Positions 8,716-15,523 of a stretch of 45,266 bases of DNA are shown here, piece by piece. Position numbers and translations under genes: made by a program. Numbering within the stretch: position 1 is the stretch's first letter; every line of letters starts with the position of its first letter. The notes beneath the pieces are model-generated. The model ran no database searches and was not told the origin of the DNA. It saw only the letters and a program-made list of their open reading frames with translations. The DNA is from Carideicomes alvinocaridis (GTDB lineage Bacteria > Pseudomonadota > Alphaproteobacteria > Rhodobacterales > Rhodobacteraceae), in assembly GCA_005473895.2 (NCBI GenBank), contig SRJI02000040.1, forward strand, positions 1 to 45,266, given 5' to 3'.

Positions 8716-9603
8716 TCACTCCGGGTACCACACGTCCTTGTGGATGGTGACGTCGGCATGGGGGTAGGCGGCGATGATGGCCTGTCGCAGGGCCGCGCCG
8801 ATCTCGTGCGCGTCATGGAGGCTCTGGCTGCCGTCCAGCTCGATATGCAGGGTGACGAAGACCTGCGAGCCGGCCATCCGCGTCTTGAGGTCGTGAAAGC
8901 CGCGCACGCCGGGATGGTCCCGCACGATCTCGGCGATGCCCTCGATCGTGCGGTCGGGGGCCTGGCGGTCCATCAGCGCATCCACCGCGCGCTTGCCTAT
9001 GCGCAGGGCGCCGAAGGCCATGATCCCCGCGGCGAGGAGGGCGACCACCGAATCCACCGCGGTCAGGCCGAAGTAATGCGCGGCCAGCAGGGACAGAATG
9101 GCGCCGATATTGGGGACCAGGTCGCCGACGTAATGCAGGCTGTCCGCCGCGACCACCTTGTTGCCGGTGCGCTTGGCCACCCCGCGCTGGAAGGCCACCA
9201 GCGCGAGCGTCAGCACGATGGCGAGGCACATCACCGCGATGCCCGCGCTTTCCGAGGCCAGCGCCTCGGTCTCGCCCGAGAGCAGCCGCGACACCGCCGC
9301 GCCGGCGATCACCCCGCCGGAGACGAGGATGACGACCGATTGCCCGAGCGAGGCGAGATCCTCGGCCGAGCTGTGGCCGAAGGCATGGTCGTCGTCGGGG
9401 GGCAGGGCGGCGTAGCGGATCGCGAACAGCGCAAAGAGCGACACCATCAGGTCGAGCCCGCTATCGGCCAGTGTCGCCGCCACGGCCAGCGACCCGGTGA
9501 CCGCGAAGGCCCAGAGCTTGGCCAGCACGAGGATCGAGGCGACGGAAACGGAGGCAAGGGCGGCGAGGGTGTTGAGGCGGGTCTGGTGGGGCTGCTGAGA
9601 CAT
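8716..9603 (-). CDS. Cation diffusion facilitator (FieF/YiiP-like metal exporter)
   Basis: Exports divalent metals such as Zn(II), Fe(II) or Mn(II) in exchange for protons across the inner membrane. The 295-residue protein has six predicted membrane helices and a C-terminal cytoplasmic domain ending HADVTIHKDVW. The transport-site residues match YiiP: Asp47 and Asp51 in TLADSGLD, then His157 and Asp161 in ADSLHYVGD. The DDDHAFGH loop supplies the second metal site. The ATG at 9603 was chosen because GAGGAG lies about 7 nt before it; a longer upstream frame is Arg/Pro-rich and shows no family resemblance. It is last of a minus-strand gene row. Confidence 0.92.
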   Translation of the reverse strand: MSQQPHQTRLNTLAALASVSVASILVLAKLWAFAVTGSLAVAATLADSGLDLMVSLFALFAIRYAALPPDDDHAFGHSSAEDLASLGQSVVILVSGGVIAGAAVSRLLSGETEALASESAGIAVMCLAIVLTLALVAFQRGVAKRTGNKVVAADSLHYVGDLVPNIGAILSLLAAHYFGLTAVDSVVALLAAGIMAFGALRIGKRAVDALMDRQAPDRTIEGIAEIVRDHPGVRGFHDLKTRMAGSQVFVTLHIELDGSQSLHDAHEIGAALRQAIIAAYPHADVTIHKDVWYPE

Positions 9604-9685
9604 CCTCGGCTCCTCGGCGAAACGGGTCCGACGCTTAGCGGGGAGGGGCGGCGATGTCACCCCCGGATGGCGGGTCAACCGGCGC

Positions 9686-10072
9686 TCAGCCAGCCGTTTT
9701 CCGCGCGCTCCGCCGGGCCTTGCCGGCGCGCTTCTTCTCCGCCGCCTCGCGGGCCGGGCCCATGGCGAGCTGCGCCCAGGCAAGCGCCGCGTCGGGATCG
9801 TCCATCGCGGGTTCGGGCAGGGACATGAGCGAGGTTTCCCGCGGGCCTTCGCGGCGCATGTAGGTGAAGGGCTCCGACCCGGCCTCGCGGAAGCGGTCGA
9901 TGGTGGCGGGAGAGGTCTTGAGGTAGACGACGCCGTCGGCGGCGATCATGGCGAACATCGCGTCCTCTTCGGCATAGAGCGCCACGCCGGAGAACATGCG
10001 GCCCGAGCGCAGCGGCCCGAGCCCGGCGAAGAGATCCCTGACATGCGCCTCGAAGTCGGGATCGACGGCCAT
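9686..10072 (-). CDS. TfoX/Sxy N-terminal domain protein
   Basis: A 128-residue protein with the TfoX N-terminal fold: DPDFEAHVRDLFAGLGPLRSGRMFSGVALY, then DGVVYLKTSPATIDRFREAG and PFTYMRREGPRETSLMSLPEP. In gamma-proteobacteria Sxy/TfoX co-activates competence genes together with CRP. Short one-domain homologues in alphaproteobacteria have no proven role. The C-terminal 20 residues are Lys/Arg-rich and may bind nucleic acid. The gene starts 5 nt after the iscA-like stop, so the two are probably cotranscribed. Confidence 0.85.
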   Translation of the reverse strand: MAVDPDFEAHVRDLFAGLGPLRSGRMFSGVALYAEEDAMFAMIAADGVVYLKTSPATIDRFREAGSEPFTYMRREGPRETSLMSLPEPAMDDPDAALAWAQLAMGPAREAAEKKRAGKARRSARKTAG

Positions 10073-10077
10073 GGGCG

Positions 10078-10458
10078 TTACGGCTGTCCGCGCTCGGCGG
10101 TCAGCTCTTCCACGTCCTTGAACTTGATGGATTCGCCGCAGCCGCATTCGTCGGCGACGTTCGGGTTGCGGAAGCGGAAGCCGGATTCAAGCAGCGTCGT
10201 CTCGTAATCGATCTCGGTCCCGAAGAGGAACATCTGCGCCATCGGCGCGATCAGCACCCGCGCGCCGTCCTGTTCGACGACCTCGTCGTTCGGGTCGGCC
10301 TCGTCCACGTAATCCATGGTGTATTCCATGCCCGCGCAGCCGCCCTTCTTGACGCCCACGCGCAGGCCGGCGCGATTGTCGCGCTCCATCAGCCTGGTGA
10401 TCTGCTTGACGGCCGCCGGCGTGATGGTGACCGCTTGCTTGCCGGGAATGCTGAACAT
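10078..10458 (-). CDS. A-type Fe-S carrier (HesB/IscA/ErpA family)
   Basis: Accepts Fe-S clusters from a scaffold and delivers them to apo-enzymes. The 126-residue protein has the three invariant cysteines: Cys41 in KKGGCAGMEY, and Cys105 and Cys107 in DECGCGES. The ATG at 10458 has AAAGGAG about 8-9 nt upstream. A good promoter overlaps the end of the upstream DUF3307 gene (10482-10510), so this gene can be expressed independently of the SatD/DUF3307 pair. IscA, ErpA and SufA cannot be told apart from sequence alone. Confidence 0.93.
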   Translation of the reverse strand: MFSIPGKQAVTITPAAVKQITRLMERDNRAGLRVGVKKGGCAGMEYTMDYVDEADPNDEVVEQDGARVLIAPMAQMFLFGTEIDYETTLLESGFRFRNPNVADECGCGESIKFKDVEELTAERGQP

Positions 10459-10481
10459 GGATCGGGTCTCCTTTGTCCCTG

Positions 10482-10510
10482 AATCTAGGGGCTGAGATCG
10501 GGGATGCCAA
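10482..10510 (-). promoter_or_regulatory. Candidate sigma-70 promoter of the IscA-family gene
   Basis: Read on the minus strand, TTGGCA (10510-10505) and TAGATT (10487-10482) are 17 bp apart; the -35 matches the consensus at five of six positions. It lies across the 3' end and stop of the DUF3307 gene. The leader would be about 18 nt, with AAAGGAG before the ATG. Confidence 0.55.
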
Positions 10511-11240
10511 GGGGCGGCAGGGCAGAGAGCAGCCACAGCGTGGCGTAAGAGGCCAGCAGCGCCCAGCCGAAGGAGGCGAGCGTGCCGATGATCACGTATT
10601 CGCCCGCCGCCTGCTGCGTCTTGGCCGCGTCGAAGCGCAGGACCGACTTGGCGGCGATGAGAAAGCCGATGGCGGCGGGCTGCCCGGTCAGGATGAAGAG
10701 AAAGATCAGCCCGCGCTCCAGCACGCCGATCAGCATGCCGCCATTGGTCAGCCCGGCGGGCAGGTCGGTGTCGCGCCACGGGGTCATCAGCAGGCCGACG
10801 GCGAAGCCGCCCGCCCGGGTCGCGGCGATGAGCCCGGCGAGCAGGGCCATGAGGGCGGGCAGGCGCGCTGACATGGCGCCCATGTCGCCCATGTTGCCCC
10901 AGGCGCCGTCGCTGAAGAGCGCCGGGTAGAGCCAGGCCAGGGCCGCCAGCGTCCCGAGATGCGCCGCCTGGTCCCAGAGGAAGGGGCCCAGCCGATCGGC
11001 GGGGGCGAGGGTCTTGGCAAGGTCGATCAGCAGGTGGGCCCCGGCCAGCGCGAGCAGGGGCCAGAGCGCGGCCGGGGTGAGCGGGCCGATGGCGAGCGTG
11101 GCGGTGGCCGCGACCACGGCGACGTGCAGGAGGAGCGGCAGCGCCGCGCGGCGGGCCTTGCCCTCGGCCATGGCGGCGGTTTGCAGGACGAAATCGGCCA
11201 GAACATGGGCCAGCAGCAGGGCGGCGAAGGTCTGGGTCAC
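10485..11240 (-). CDS. DUF3307 integral membrane protein
   Basis: A 251-residue protein with about seven predicted membrane helices. Polar residues recur inside or beside the N-terminal helices in a pattern typical of the DUF3307 family: His12/Asp16/Gln20 (AHVLADFVLQ), His39, His69/Asp73/Lys76 (AHLLIDLAK) and Asp90/Gln91/His94 (WDQAAH). This arrangement suggests a metal site or buried catalytic site, but no function is known to me. Its ATG overlaps the stop of the SatD-like gene (ATGA, 4 nt), so the two proteins are translationally coupled and probably functional partners. Confidence 0.85.
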   Translation of the reverse strand: MTQTFAALLLAHVLADFVLQTAAMAEGKARRAALPLLLHVAVVAATATLAIGPLTPAALWPLLALAGAHLLIDLAKTLAPADRLGPFLWDQAAHLGTLAALAWLYPALFSDGAWGNMGDMGAMSARLPALMALLAGLIAATRAGGFAVGLLMTPWRDTDLPAGLTNGGMLIGVLERGLIFLFILTGQPAAIGFLIAAKSVLRFDAAKTQQAAGEYVIIGTLASFGWALLASYATLWLLSALPPLGIPDLSP

Positions 11241-11869
11241 GGTGCCTCCTCCGGCTGTTCAAGCAGCTCCAACGCGCGGGACAGGGCGGGGTAGCCCGCC
11301 GCGACCAGCGCCTGCCGGACGCCCTGCCGGGTGATGCCCAGCCGGCGGGCCACCTCGTCATGGGTGGGCGCGTCGGGGGCCAGCATGGGCAGGACGGCGC
11401 GGGCCTGGGCCGGGGTCCAACCGCGGCTCAGCGCGTCGGCCAGCACCACCGCCGCCCCGGTAGCCTGCCCGTCGGCATGGGCCATGAGCGGGCTGTCCCG
11501 CGTGCCGTCCTCCAGCCGGTCCAGCAGGTGCCCGGCCTGCAGGAAGGCGGGGCCTGTCGCGGCGTTCAGGTCGCCGTCGCGGGGCAGGGTGGCCGGGCCG
11601 CGGGCGATGGCGATGCGGGTGTCCAGTGTCTTGTCCAGGCTGCGCAGCGCGGCGCGCATGGTGAGCGCCTCGCGCAGGCCGGGCCGGGCGGGAGAGAGGC
11701 AGATTTGCCAGCCGTCGCCGCGATTGCGGGTGAAGCGGGCGGGCGCCCCCTGCCAGCCCGAGATCCGCTCGGCCGCCGCGTCCAATCCCTCGAACGCGGC
11801 GTTCAGCGCCGGGGCCGGGAGGTCGGAGGAGTCGACGATATCGCCGGTCAGTATGGTGAACTGCGCCAT
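11237..11869 (-). CDS. SatD-like protein: cyclase-like domain plus C-terminal helix-turn-helix
   Basis: A 210-residue protein. The N-terminal stretch ILTGDIVDSS (Asp10, Asp13) and the later FTRNRGDGWQI (Asp52) resemble the two metal-binding Asp motifs of class III nucleotide cyclases. The following TRIAIARGPATL and LNAATGPAFLQAGHLLDRL segments also recall that fold. Residues about 168-192 (DEVARRLGITRQGVRQALVAAG) form a helix-turn-helix. SatD-family proteins are of unknown biochemical function; the cyclase resemblance is my inference. The ATG at 11869 was chosen by family-like start; the frame upstream runs through promoter repeats. It is followed by DUF3307 with a 4 nt overlap. Confidence 0.75.
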   Translation of the reverse strand: MAQFTILTGDIVDSSDLPAPALNAAFEGLDAAAERISGWQGAPARFTRNRGDGWQICLSPARPGLREALTMRAALRSLDKTLDTRIAIARGPATLPRDGDLNAATGPAFLQAGHLLDRLEDGTRDSPLMAHADGQATGAAVVLADALSRGWTPAQARAVLPMLAPDAPTHDEVARRLGITRQGVRQALVAAGYPALSRALELLEQPEEAP

Positions 11870-11870
11870 C

Positions 11871-11893
11871 GGTTTCCTTTTGCCAAGGAAACC
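11871..11893. promoter_or_regulatory. Inverted repeat 1 at the SatD-operon start site
   Basis: GGTTTCCTT (11871-11879) and AAGGAAACC (11885-11893) form a perfect 9 bp dyad with a 5 nt centre. It abuts the -10 and covers the predicted start site and Shine-Dalgarno. An operator for a dimeric regulator is the simplest reading. Confidence 0.55.
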
Positions 11894-11921
11894 ATTATCG
11901 CTTGCTTTCGGAAAAAGCAAG
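11894..11921 (-). promoter_or_regulatory. Candidate promoter of the SatD-like/DUF3307 operon
   Basis: On the minus strand, GATAAT (11899-11894) is a near-consensus -10. CTTGCT (11921-11916) sits 16 bp upstream as a possible -35. Transcription would start near 11887, about 18 nt before the ATG, with AAAAGGAAA as ribosome site. The whole -35 and spacer is occupied by an inverted repeat. Confidence 0.45.
11901..11921. promoter_or_regulatory. Inverted repeat 2 in the SatD-operon promoter spacer
   Basis: CTTGCTTT (11901-11908) and AAAGCAAG (11914-11921) form a perfect 8 bp dyad with a 5 nt centre. It lies between and over the -35 and -10, where bound protein would block RNA polymerase. Confidence 0.55.
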
Positions 11922-11935
11922 TCTTTTGGGTTTCT

Positions 11936-11956
11936 TTTGTGCTTGGAAAGCAAAAA
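11936..11956. promoter_or_regulatory. Imperfect inverted repeat 3 upstream of the SatD-operon promoter
   Basis: TTTTGTGCTT and AAGCAAAAA around the centre GGA (11945-11947) pair with one mismatch. It shares the GCTT/AAGC core with inverted repeat 2. It overlaps the T-tract of the upstream DUF59 terminator, so part of its A/T symmetry may belong to that. Confidence 0.35.
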
Positions 11957-11983
11957 GGCTTGCAGATCGCACTGCAAGCCTTT
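11954..11983 (-). terminator. Intrinsic terminator of the DUF59 gene
   Basis: A perfect 12 bp stem, AAAGGCTTGCAG (11954-11965) with CTGCAAGCCTTT (11972-11983), has a 6 nt loop and on the minus strand is followed by a T-rich run (CCTTTTTGCTTT). It begins 5 nt after the DUF59 stop codon. Confidence 0.85.
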
Positions 11984-11987
11984 CCGA

Positions 11988-12350
11988 TCACATGAAGCCC
12001 AGCTCCAGCCGCGCTTCGTCGGTCATCATGTCCATGCCCCAGGGCGGCTCCCAGGTGAGGTCGACGTCGACGGTCTTGACCCCGTCGATCGGCTCCACCG
12101 CGTCGGCGACCCAGCCGGGCATGTCGCCGGCCACCGGGCAGCCCGGCGCGGTCAGGGTCATGATGATCTTCACGTCGTTCTCGGGCGTGATGTCGATCGT
12201 GTAGATCAGGCCCAGATCGTAGATATTGACCGGGATCTCGGGGTCGTAGACCGTCCGACACGCCTCCGTCACCTTGTCGTAGAGCGGGTGATCCGTCGTC
12301 GAGGGTGCGATGAGGGGGGCGCCTTCGAGGGGCTGTGTGGCCTCGGTCAT
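11988..12350 (-). CDS. SUF-associated DUF59/MIP18-family Fe-S assembly protein
   Basis: A 120-residue protein of the MIP18/DUF59 family that helps mature Fe-S proteins. The hallmark segments are present: VYDPEIPVNIYDLGLIY, then IIMTLTAPGCPVAGDMPGWV with the conserved cysteine, and DLTWEPPWGMDMMTDEARLELG at the end. Two ATG codons are adjacent (12353 and 12350); the second sits 3 nt beyond AGGA and the choice is not certain. The gene is monocistronic, with its own promoter and a strong terminator. The promoter carries a site shared with the sulfite reductase operon. Confidence 0.9.
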   Translation of the reverse strand: MTEATQPLEGAPLIAPSTTDHPLYDKVTEACRTVYDPEIPVNIYDLGLIYTIDITPENDVKIIMTLTAPGCPVAGDMPGWVADAVEPIDGVKTVDVDLTWEPPWGMDMMTDEARLELGFM

Positions 12351-12372
12351 CATTCCTATCCGCTTTGATTGC

Positions 12373-12392
12373 CTGACTGAATATATAGGAAA
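12373..12392. promoter_or_regulatory. Promoter and IscR-like half site of the DUF59 gene
   Basis: CTGACTGAATATATAGGAAA covers the minus-strand -10 (TATATA, 12382-12387). A -35 TTTACG (12410-12405) lies 17 bp upstream. With its 5' neighbour C the left part fits the left half of the E. coli type 1 IscR consensus. The same element, with 17 of 19 core bases identical, lies over the -10 of the sulfite reductase operon (39635-39654). Its position over -10 to +1 fits repression. Confidence 0.5.
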
Positions 12393-12505
12393 GGGCCGGG
12401 GGATCGTAAAGGCCAAGCCTGCCTTGCCGGCGAGGTCGGGGCGCAGGAATCTCCGGCGGGCCTGCGGGGTGTAAAAGCCTTATCCGGCCGGGGCGCCGGG
12501 GACGC

Positions 12506-13402
12506 TCAGGGCAGGACGGGGGCTGCGCCGTTGTCGATCCCGGAGCCGGAGGCCGGCAGGTCCACCATGGCCCGGAGGTCGGCGGGCGTGGCGCCCTCGC
12601 CGCGGTAGAGCCCGATGGCGCGCGCATCGTCGCGCTTGGCCAGCCGCCGCCCTTCGGCATCGCGGATCAGGCGGTGGTGATGGTAGGTGGGGCGGGGCAG
12701 GCCCAGCAGCGTCTGCAGCAGCACGTGGATCGCCGTGGCTTCCGCCAGGTCCGCGCCGCGCACCACGTGGGTCACGCCCTGCGCCGCGTCGTCCACCACC
12801 ACGGCAAGGTGATAGGCGATGCCGCCGCCGCGCCGGGCCAGCACCACGTCGCCCACGCCCGAGACCATCCATTCCGGATCGAGCCGCCGGCGGCCCGGCG
12901 CCTCGCCGGTCTCATCCCATTCCGGCAGCGATCCCAAGGTCGCCAGCGCCGCCGCCATGTCCAGCCGGACCGCATCCTCGGGGCCCGCATCGTGCAGCGG
13001 CCGGCCGCGGCAAGTGCCCGGATAGACCAGCCCGTCCGGCCCTGCGACGGGGTCGGCGCCTTCCTGCGGCGCGGCGAGCGCCCGGCGGATGTCGCCCCGG
13101 CTGCAGGAGCAGGGATAGGTCAGCCCCAGCTCCGCCAGCCGGTCCAGCGCCTGCCAGTAGCTCTCCGTCCGCTCCGACTGGCGCATCACCGGCTCGGGCC
13201 AGTCCAGACCCAGCCAGCGCAGGTCGTCGAGGATCGTGGCCTCCCATTCGGGCTTCGACCGGTCCGCGTCCAGGTCCTCGATCCGCAGCAGGAAGCGGCC
13301 GCCCGCCCGCGTGGCCATGTCATGGGCCAGCATCGCCGAAAAGGCGTGGCCGAGGTGCAGGGGGCCGGTCGGGCTCGGGGCGAAGCGGGTGGTGAATGTC
13401 AC
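12506..13402 (-). CDS. gluQ: Glutamyl-queuosine tRNA(Asp) synthetase
   Basis: Attaches glutamate to the queuosine base in the anticodon of tRNA-Asp. The 298-residue protein is a truncated GluRS-like class I synthetase lacking the anticodon-binding domain. It has RFAPSPTGPLHLGHAFSAM (HIGH-type motif), a Zn site built from CSCSRGDI and YPGTCRG, and LAKRDDA as the KMSKS equivalent. The GTG start at 13402 overlaps the stop of the upstream methyltransferase gene (GTGA). The frame upstream of it is not synthetase-like. Confidence 0.93.
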   Translation of the reverse strand: MTFTTRFAPSPTGPLHLGHAFSAMLAHDMATRAGGRFLLRIEDLDADRSKPEWEATILDDLRWLGLDWPEPVMRQSERTESYWQALDRLAELGLTYPCSCSRGDIRRALAAPQEGADPVAGPDGLVYPGTCRGRPLHDAGPEDAVRLDMAAALATLGSLPEWDETGEAPGRRRLDPEWMVSGVGDVVLARRGGGIAYHLAVVVDDAAQGVTHVVRGADLAEATAIHVLLQTLLGLPRPTYHHHRLIRDAEGRRLAKRDDARAIGLYRGEGATPADLRAMVDLPASGSGIDNGAAPVLP

Positions 13403-14013
13403 GCTTTCTCGATCACGTAGACGGTGGACTCGAGGCCCTCCTTCGGCAGGTGCGGGCCGTGTTCGCTGAACAGCAGCCGGGCCGCGCCGAGGTCGAGCCA
13501 TTCGTTGAGAGTAGCCTTGGCGCCCGGTTCGTTCAATGTGTGGTCGTTAAACGAGAGCACGAGAAGCCCGTCGCGCTGCAGCCCCTCCATGAGCATTCCG
13601 AAGGTCGACAGCGGCGCCGCACCGGCCCCGATCACCCCCACGGCGGCGATGATCGGGTAGCTTTCCGGTGCCACGGGCGCGGGGTCGTCCAGGTCCATGA
13701 CGTCGAGCTTGCGATAGACGTCCTTCTCGCGCGCGCGGTCGAGCATCGCCTCGCTGGGATCCATGCCGTCGATGGTGGTGAAGCCCGCCTCGGCAAAGGC
13801 GGCGCCCGACAGGCCCGTGCCGCAGCCGAAATCCAGCAGGGGGGTCGCGGGGTCCTGCACGCGCTTCCGCAACGCCCGCGCACAGCGGCCGGGCGTGGCA
13901 TATCCGTTCTCGGCCAGCTCCATGTCGTAACTGCCGGCCCAGCCCTCGTAGAACTCCATCGTGGCCTCGGGGCTGTCGAGGCCGTAAACGTCATCCAGTT
14001 TTTTCTCTGCCAT
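13399..14013 (-). CDS. Class I SAM-dependent methyltransferase
   Basis: A 204-residue protein with the Rossmann-type SAM site: motif I LLDFGCGTGLSGAAFAEAGF (about 69-88), the acidic end of strand 2 in IDGMDPSEAMLDRAR, and strand 4 around IIAAVGVIGAGAAP. It resembles small Williams-Beuren-type methyltransferases. The substrate is unknown; sitting between trmFO and gluQ, both tRNA-modification genes, hints at RNA or translation but does not prove it. It has its own predicted leaderless promoter and is coupled to gluQ by a 4 nt overlap. Confidence 0.88.
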   Translation of the reverse strand: MAEKKLDDVYGLDSPEATMEFYEGWAGSYDMELAENGYATPGRCARALRKRVQDPATPLLDFGCGTGLSGAAFAEAGFTTIDGMDPSEAMLDRAREKDVYRKLDVMDLDDPAPVAPESYPIIAAVGVIGAGAAPLSTFGMLMEGLQRDGLLVLSFNDHTLNEPGAKATLNEWLDLGAARLLFSEHGPHLPKEGLESTVYVIEKA

Positions 14014-14019
14014 GCAGTG

Positions 14020-14048
14020 AATCTAGGCCGGGTCGGGCACCACGTCCA
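14020..14048 (-). promoter_or_regulatory. Candidate leaderless promoter of the methyltransferase-gluQ pair
   Basis: Minus-strand TGGACG (14048-14043) and TAGATT (14025-14020) are 17 bp apart. Exactly 6 nt separate the -10 from the ATG at 14013, and no Shine-Dalgarno fits in between. The TAG of the -10 is also the stop codon of trmFO. Confidence 0.5.
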
Positions 14049-15390
14049 GTTGCACGTGGTCAAGCCATTGCCGCCACGCGGTTTTTGCCCGGTCCGTGTA
14101 GGCCTTGTAGCGGTCCTTGCGGCCCCGGCGACCACCCTTGAGCCCGTCGACGGGGCGGAACAGCCCGAAGTTCACGTTCATCGGCTGGAAGGTCTTGGCC
14201 TCGGCCCCGCCGGTGATGTGGTGGATGAGCGCGCCCATGGCGGAATCCTGCGGCACCGGTGGCAGGTCCTGGCCCAGCATCTCGGCCGCGGCGAGCCGCC
14301 CGGCCAGCAGGCCCATGGCGGAGGATTCCACGTAGCCCTCGACCCCGGTGATCTGGCCGGCAAAGCGGATGTTTGGCCGCGAGCGCAGGCGCATCTGCTC
14401 GTCCAGCAGGGTGGGGGAGTTGAGGAAGGTGTTGCGGTGGATGCCGCCCAGCCGGGCAAAGCGCGCGTCCTCCAGCCCCGGGATCATGCGGAAGACATCG
14501 GTCTGCGCGCCGTATTTCATCTTCGTCTGGAAGCCGACGATGTTGTAGAGCGTGCCAAGCGCGTTGTCCCGGCGCAGCTGCACCACCGCGTGGGCCTTGA
14601 CGTCCGGCTGGTGCGGGTTGGTCAGGCCAACGGGTTTCATCGGGCCGTGGCGCAGGGTCTCGCGGCCGCGTTCGGCCATGACCTCGATCGGCAGGCAGCC
14701 GTCGAAATACTGCGCCGTCTCGCCCTCGTGGAACTCGGTCTTGTCGGCGGCGATGAGCGCGTCGATGAAGGCCTCGTATTGGTCGCGGTCCATCGGGCAG
14801 TTGATGTAGGCGGTGCGCTCTTCCTCGGTCTCGCCCTTGTCGTAGCGGGACTGGAGCCAGGCCTTTTCCATGTCGATGCTCTCGGCATAGACGATGGGGG
14901 CGATGGCGTCGAAGAAGGCCAGCGCCTCGGCCCCGGTCTCGCGCGCGATGGCCTGGCCGAGCGCGGAGGAGGTGAGCGGCCCGGTGGCAATGATCCACTG
15001 GCCCTCGGTCGGCAGCTCGGTGATCTCCTCGCCCGAGACGGTGATCATCGGATGGGCGCGCAGCGTCGCGGTGATATGCGCGGAAAAGGCGTCGCGGTCC
15101 ACGGCCAGCGCGCCGCCCGCGGGCAGCCGGTGCCGGTCGGCCGAGGCCATGACCAGCCCGCCGGCCTGGCGCATTTCCCAGTGCAGCAGACCCACCGCGT
15201 TCTGCTCGTCATCGTCCGAGCGGAAGGAGTTGGAGCAGACCATCTCGGCCAGGTTGCCGGTCTTGTGCGCGAAGGTGCCGGTGCCGGGGCGCATCTCGTG
15301 GATGACGACCCGGACGCCCATATGGGCCGCCTGCCAGGCCGCTTCCGATCCGGCCATGCCGCCGCCGACGATGTGGAGTGTCTCTGTCAT
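14023..15390 (-). CDS. trmFO: Methylenetetrahydrofolate-tRNA (uracil-54-C5)-methyltransferase
   Basis: Folate- and FAD-dependent enzyme that makes ribothymidine at position 54 of the tRNA T-loop. The 455-residue protein has the N-terminal FAD motif [15 protein letters not shown] and the conserved [15 protein letters not shown] and [13 protein letters not shown], containing the two catalytic-region cysteines. TrmFO-typical MNVNFGLF and [11 protein letters not shown] lie toward the C-terminus. It is divergent from rnr. The predicted promoter ends 6 nt before the ATG with no Shine-Dalgarno. Confidence 0.96.
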   Translation of the reverse strand: MTETLHIVGGGMAGSEAAWQAAHMGVRVVIHEMRPGTGTFAHKTGNLAEMVCSNSFRSDDDEQNAVGLLHWEMRQAGGLVMASADRHRLPAGGALAVDRDAFSAHITATLRAHPMITVSGEEITELPTEGQWIIATGPLTSSALGQAIARETGAEALAFFDAIAPIVYAESIDMEKAWLQSRYDKGETEEERTAYINCPMDRDQYEAFIDALIAADKTEFHEGETAQYFDGCLPIEVMAERGRETLRHGPMKPVGLTNPHQPDVKAHAVVQLRRDNALGTLYNIVGFQTKMKYGAQTDVFRMIPGLEDARFARLGGIHRNTFLNSPTLLDEQMRLRSRPNIRFAGQITGVEGYVESSAMGLLAGRLAAAEMLGQDLPPVPQDSAMGALIHHITGGAEAKTFQPMNVNFGLFRPVDGLKGGRRGRKDRYKAYTDRAKTAWRQWLDHVQLDVVPDPA

Positions 15391-15396
15391 GGCGCT

Positions 15397-15425
15397 GATC
15401 TAGGCGCTCGGGGCCGGCTTGTCAC
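15397..15425 (-). promoter_or_regulatory. Candidate leaderless promoter of trmFO
   Basis: Minus-strand GTGACA (15425-15420) matches the -35 consensus at five of six positions. A 17 bp spacer separates it from TAGATC (15402-15397). Six nt remain to the ATG, so the first transcribed base would be the A of AUG. Confidence 0.55.
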
Positions 15426-15487
15426 GGGGGCGGATGCCTGCCGGGGCGGTTTCTGTCCGGGCGCGCTGTGCGGCGCCGCATTTCGAT

Positions 15488-15516
15488 GTGACGCGCCCCC
15501 TCGCGCGTGCTACCTG
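15488..15516 (+). promoter_or_regulatory. Candidate near-leaderless promoter of rnr
   Basis: GTGACG (15488-15493) and TACCTG (15511-15516) are 17 bp apart, with 7 nt to the ATG at 15524 and no Shine-Dalgarno. It mirrors the divergent trmFO promoter. Confidence 0.45.
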
Positions 15517-15523
15517 CGGCGTC

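Noticed and set aside
11871-11893. The first SatD-operon dyad as an RNA hairpin hiding the ribosome site
   Set aside because: The predicted transcript starts near 11887, inside the dyad, so its upstream arm would not be in the mRNA. A DNA operator fits better, unless the true start is further upstream.
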